A stretch of 7,723 nt of DNA from an uncultured bacterium (lineage in GTDB: Bacteria > Patescibacteriota > Minisyncoccia > Phycocordibacterales > PALSA-1337), in contig CAIQCA010000022.1 in NCBI GenBank assembly GCA_903870235.1, forward strand, positions 1 through 7,723, written 5' to 3'. Below the pieces are notes generated by a model, which was not told the origin of the DNA, made no database searches, and saw only the letters and a list, made by a program, of their open reading frames with translations. Each line of letters opens with the position of its first letter. The stretch's first letter is position 1. Positions 5,648 to 7,723 of the stretch are shown here, in pieces. Made by a program: the position numbers and the translations under genes.

Positions 5648-6073
5648 TTACATGCGGGCAACGACCTTGGTCTTGATAGGCAACTTGGTTCCAGCCTTAC
5701 GTAGAGCCTCTATTGCAACATCAGCTTCAACTCCATCGAGCTCAAACATGATACGACCAGGCTTCACTTCGGCTACGAAGCCTACTGGATCACCTTTTCC
5801 TTTTCCCATTTTCACTTCGGCTGGCTTCTGTGTGTATGGTCGATCTGGGAAAATACGTGTCCACATCTTGCCGTTTTTGCCAGCATAGTGAACTGCAGCT
5901 TTACGGGCTGACTCAATCTGGTTGGAAGTGATGCGTCCGTACTTCATGGCCTTGAGACCAAAAGAACCGAAAGCGACTGTGATACCACGAGTCTCATTCT
6001 TATTGGCTTCTTTCACCGGGTGCTTGCGCTTGGTGAACCACTTGCGATGTTTTACTTTCTTTGGATATAACAT
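5648..6073 (-). CDS. rplP: Large-subunit ribosomal protein L16 (uL16)
   Basis: The 141-residue protein is close to the bacterial norm (136). L16 lies at the base of the A-site cleft, helps organise the peptidyl transferase centre and is a late assembly protein. Landmarks are the N-terminal MLYPKKVKHRK, RIFPDRP at 73-79, the MGKGKGDP loop at 89-96 that approaches tRNA, and the terminal LPIKTK at 131-136. The sequence is complete. The ATG follows the rpsC stop by 11 bases; upstream bases lack a Shine-Dalgarno. A 50-base gap separates it from rpmC. Confidence 0.98.
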   Translation of the reverse strand: MLYPKKVKHRKWFTKRKHPVKEANKNETRGITVAFGSFGLKAMKYGRITSNQIESARKAAVHYAGKNGKMWTRIFPDRPYTQKPAEVKMGKGKGDPVGFVAEVKPGRIMFELDGVEADVAIEALRKAGTKLPIKTKVVARM

Positions 6074-6084
6074 GGTAATGAATA

Positions 6085-6768
6085 TTATTTAGCGAGACGC
6101 TCTTTGACTTCTTTATTGAAAATCTCACCCTTGTAAATCCAAACCTTGATACCAATGTCACCATAAGTCATGTGGGCCTTTTCGCGGGCGAAATCGATAT
6201 CTGCACGTAGTGTCTGTAGAGGGATCTGACCCTTCTTCAATTCTTCGGAGCGGGCAATATCGGCACCACCGAGACGGCCACCGAGACGGATACGAATACC
6301 CTTCACATCCTTGTTAGCCATAACTTTCTCAATAGTCTGCTTCATAACGCGGCGGAATGGCAAACGTTTCTCAAGAGCATCAGCAATCATGATACCGGCG
6401 ATAGCGGCATTGGACTCTGGGTTGCGAACTTCCTCGATATCGATCTTCAATTCCTGAGTACCGAGAGAAATCTTAGCTCTCTTCAAAAGTACCAAAACCT
6501 TCTCACGTAGTTTGACAACGCCGTCACCAGACTTACCGATAATCATACCTGGACGAGATGTCTTGATGATGACGCGAACCGCCTTCTGAGTACGCTCAAT
6601 GTCGAGGCCTCCCAAAAAGAATGGGCGGAGTTCCTTAGTCAAAAATTCACGAATCGTAATGTCTGTCTTCAAGGCTGTACGATAAGTCTTGTCTGTAGCA
6701 AACCAGCGTGACTTCCAGTCGCGGATGATTCCTAGTCTATGAGAATATGGATGTACTGTGTGTGACAT
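6085..6768 (-). CDS. rpsC: Small-subunit ribosomal protein S3 (uS3)
   Basis: At 227 residues it is near the bacterial norm (about 233 in E. coli). The N-terminus MSHTVHPYSHRLGIIRDWKS has the conserved VHP and RLGI elements in a form I associate with Parcubacteria. A type II KH domain follows with its GxxG loop as GKSG at 78-81 inside GMIIGKSGDGVVKL. The C-terminal domain shows RLGGADIARSE at 165-175 and ends near GIKVWIYKGEIF. S3 lines the mRNA entry channel of the 30S head and contributes to the ribosome's helicase activity. Its ATG lies one base after the rplV stop, so translation is almost surely coupled to rplV. Confidence 0.98.
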   Translation of the reverse strand: MSHTVHPYSHRLGIIRDWKSRWFATDKTYRTALKTDITIREFLTKELRPFFLGGLDIERTQKAVRVIIKTSRPGMIIGKSGDGVVKLREKVLVLLKRAKISLGTQELKIDIEEVRNPESNAAIAGIMIADALEKRLPFRRVMKQTIEKVMANKDVKGIRIRLGGRLGGADIARSEELKKGQIPLQTLRADIDFAREKAHMTYGDIGIKVWIYKGEIFNKEVKERLAK

Positions 6769-6769
6769 G

Positions 6770-7195
6770 TTATTTCTTTGATGATTTAACGGCTTTAACC
6801 TTAGCTTCTGTGGCTTTTGCAGGCTTTGCTGATGTAGCAGTTTTAACTGTCTTTATAGTCTTTTCGGCTTTTGGTGCCAAAACTAAACTAACATGGCTTG
6901 TACGCTTCTTGATAGGAAATGCTGAACCACGAGCCATAGGTATAGAACGCTTAAGAATATAACCCTGGTCAACACGAATTTCTTTGACCATAAGATTTTC
7001 CTTGTCTATATTGAAATTATTCTTGGCGTTAGCGATAGCTGAATCCAAAAGCCCGGCCAATGGGTGTTTAGCCTTCTTGGATACATTTACTAAAATGATT
7101 TGAGCTTGCTCTATAGACTTACCACGGATCATATCTGCGACTAGACGAACTTTGCGAGGAGCAATTCTGTAATTTGAAAGTTTGGCGGTAATCAT
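6770..7195 (-). CDS. rplV: Large-subunit ribosomal protein L22 (uL22) with basic tail
   Basis: The 141 residues comprise a normal L22 core of about 107 residues and a C-terminal Lys/Ala/Thr-rich tail of about 34. The core has RIAPRKVRLVADMIRG at 10-25 and the exit-tunnel beta-hairpin loop PMARGSAFPIKKRTSH at 86-101. The SAFPIKKRTSH part corresponds to the region where macrolide-resistance changes occur in other bacteria. L22 lines the nascent-peptide tunnel and contacts all domains of 23S rRNA. The tail is low-complexity, probably disordered and RNA-binding, and would add positive charge near the exit. The start is 24 bases after the rpsS stop; no Shine-Dalgarno. Confidence 0.97.
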   Translation of the reverse strand: MITAKLSNYRIAPRKVRLVADMIRGKSIEQAQIILVNVSKKAKHPLAGLLDSAIANAKNNFNIDKENLMVKEIRVDQGYILKRSIPMARGSAFPIKKRTSHVSLVLAPKAEKTIKTVKTATSAKPAKATEAKVKAVKSSKK

Positions 7196-7219
7196 GGGAG
7201 TTATGTTCGTCAGTAGATA

Positions 7220-7573
7220 TTATTTCTTAGCGGCAGGTGCAGCAGTAGCGGCCTCTTTAGCAGACTTGGCAGCAGCGACTTCTGCCTCCTTGGCTTTGAG
7301 CTCAATTTCCTTTTGCATCTTACCTCCATGGCGTACGAACTTGCGTGTAGGCGAAAATTCACCGAGGCGGTGTCCAACCATGTCCTCGGTGACTAAAACT
7401 TCTATGTGTTGTCGGCCATTATGCACACCGAAGACGAATCCGACCATTTCTGGTGAAATCTGTGAACGGCGAGACCAAGTCTTTATAACTCCGGTTGTTG
7501 CAGGCTTTTTGCCGGCTATCTTGGAAAGTAGTCTCTCTTCAATATATGGTCCTTTTTTTAGTGATCGTGCCAT
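7220..7573 (-). CDS. rpsS: Small-subunit ribosomal protein S19 (uS19) with basic tail
   Basis: The 117-residue protein has the conserved S19 core of about 85 residues and a C-terminal Ala/Lys/Glu-rich extension of about 30 (E. coli S19 is 92 in total). Core landmarks are RSLKKGP at 3-9, [10 protein letters not shown] at 32-41, NGRQH near 52-56 and [11 protein letters not shown] at 67-77. S19 sits in the 30S head, near S13 and the A-site finger contact. It is the first gene of this run: no rplB precedes it within the 150 bases upstream, which instead hold a promoter and hairpin. The start has AT-rich DNA and no Shine-Dalgarno in front. Confidence 0.97.
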   Translation of the reverse strand: MARSLKKGPYIEERLLSKIAGKKPATTGVIKTWSRRSQISPEMVGFVFGVHNGRQHIEVLVTEDMVGHRLGEFSPTRKFVRHGGKMQKEIELKAKEAEVAAAKSAKEAATAAPAAKK

Positions 7574-7619
7574 AAAAAATATAATTTCGTGTTTATTGGT
7601 TGTGAAAACAGTTTAAAAC

Positions 7620-7635
7620 AAGCTCCGAAGAGCTT
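7620..7635 (-). promoter_or_regulatory. UUCG-capped hairpin at the predicted 5' end of the ribosomal mRNA
   Basis: On the minus strand AAGCTC and GAGCTT form a perfect 6-bp stem closed by a C-G pair around a TTCG loop, the very stable UUCG tetraloop. The transcript start predicted from the -10 at 7642-7647 falls at about 7635, so the hairpin would be the first thing in the RNA. It could protect the 5' end. A GTTTTAAAC follows, so an attenuator-like role is also possible. Confidence 0.5.
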
Positions 7636-7641
7636 CAGGAA

Positions 7642-7670
7642 ATACTAACAAAATACACAGAAAAGCGCAA
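7642..7670 (-). promoter_or_regulatory. Promoter of the ribosomal protein run
   Basis: The minus strand has a weak -35 TTGCGC (7665-7670), a 17-base spacer, and an extended -10 TGTTAGTAT (7642-7650). The -10 core TAGTAT matches 4 of 6 consensus bases but carries the TGn extension and ideal spacing. It lies about 70 bases before the rpsS ATG. The match is seen and the spacing supports it; strength is unknown. Confidence 0.5.
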
Positions 7671-7698
7671 GTATATAGGTCCACATAGGTCTTTGCTG

Positions 7699-7723
7699 TA
7701 TAATATCCATGTTTGAAAAAGCA
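7699..7723 (+). other. Possible divergent gene start at the right edge (partial)
   Basis: TATAAT at 7699-7704 is a perfect -10 hexamer, with ATG at 7709 opening a frame (M-F-E-K-A) that runs off the window. There is no Shine-Dalgarno and only 4 bases separate the hexamer from the ATG, so if real the message would be leaderless or nearly so. The visible five codons cannot be assigned to any family. If genuine, the gene is divergent from rpsS. Confidence 0.25.

Noticed and set aside
3243..7573. Alternative code with UGA read as glycine (as in Gracilibacteria and SR1)
   Set aside because: No ribosomal frame needs a UGA read-through to reach normal length, and the orphan ends at a UGA followed by a terminator.
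7611..7635. The UUCG hairpin plus GTTTT as an intrinsic terminator of an upstream minus-strand gene
   Set aside because: The stem is only 6 bp, the T-run is four bases and no upstream minus-strand gene is evident. It fits better as a leader structure after the promoter at 7642-7670.
7574..7723. C-terminal end of rplB (L2) upstream of rpsS
   Set aside because: All three minus frames were read. They are open for 26 to 37 codons, but the translations are hydrophobic and aromatic, not the basic Gly/Arg/Lys-rich end of L2.

Overview
The window looks like chromosomal DNA of a Candidate Phyla Radiation bacterium (Patescibacteria, most like Parcubacteria). The grounds are the sequence style of the ribosomal proteins (for example the S3 N-terminus and a very short L24), almost no Shine-Dalgarno sequences, and small accessory genes typical of such genomes: a PIF1-like helicase, a compact cupin and a DUF4349 membrane protein. 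The lineage call is inference from protein style, not from a tree. Full-length ribosomal genes free of in-frame UGA, and a UGA stop at the plus-strand gene, argue for the standard bacterial code rather than the UGA-glycine code of Gracilibacteria and SR1.

Right half (about 3836-7573, minus strand): nine ribosomal protein genes in the conserved order rpsS-rplV-rpsC-rplP-rpmC-rpsQ-rplN-rplX-rplE. All end in TAA, gaps run from 1 to 50 bases, and no gene has a recognisable Shine-Dalgarno. The run has its own extended -10 promoter and a 5' UUCG hairpin upstream of rpsS, and ends after rplE at a hairpin. The usual upstream neighbour rplB and the usual downstream genes (rpsN, rpsH, rplF and so on) are not adjacent, so this is a self-contained piece of the S10/spc cluster.

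Middle (3196-3786, plus strand): a 150-residue protein of unknown function on the opposite strand. It has a leader hairpin, a strong GGAGG ribosome binding site (the only one seen here) and a strong terminator. The terminator sits between it and rplE and may serve both strands.

Left half (92-3183, minus strand): a PIF1-like helicase whose extended -10 lies only 7 bases from its ATG (a predicted leaderless transcript), then a cupin, then a DUF4349 membrane protein with its own extended -10 promoter and a textbook terminator. Positions 1-91 hold no gene; a second copy of the TGCTATACT promoter element points out of the window to the left. At the right edge a -10-like TATAAT and an ATG may mark a divergent gene leaving the window.

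The most notable features are the clipped ribosomal cluster, the contrast in translation initiation between the ribosomal genes and the plus-strand orphan, and the orphan itself. No CRISPR array, mobile element, tRNA or rRNA is visible.
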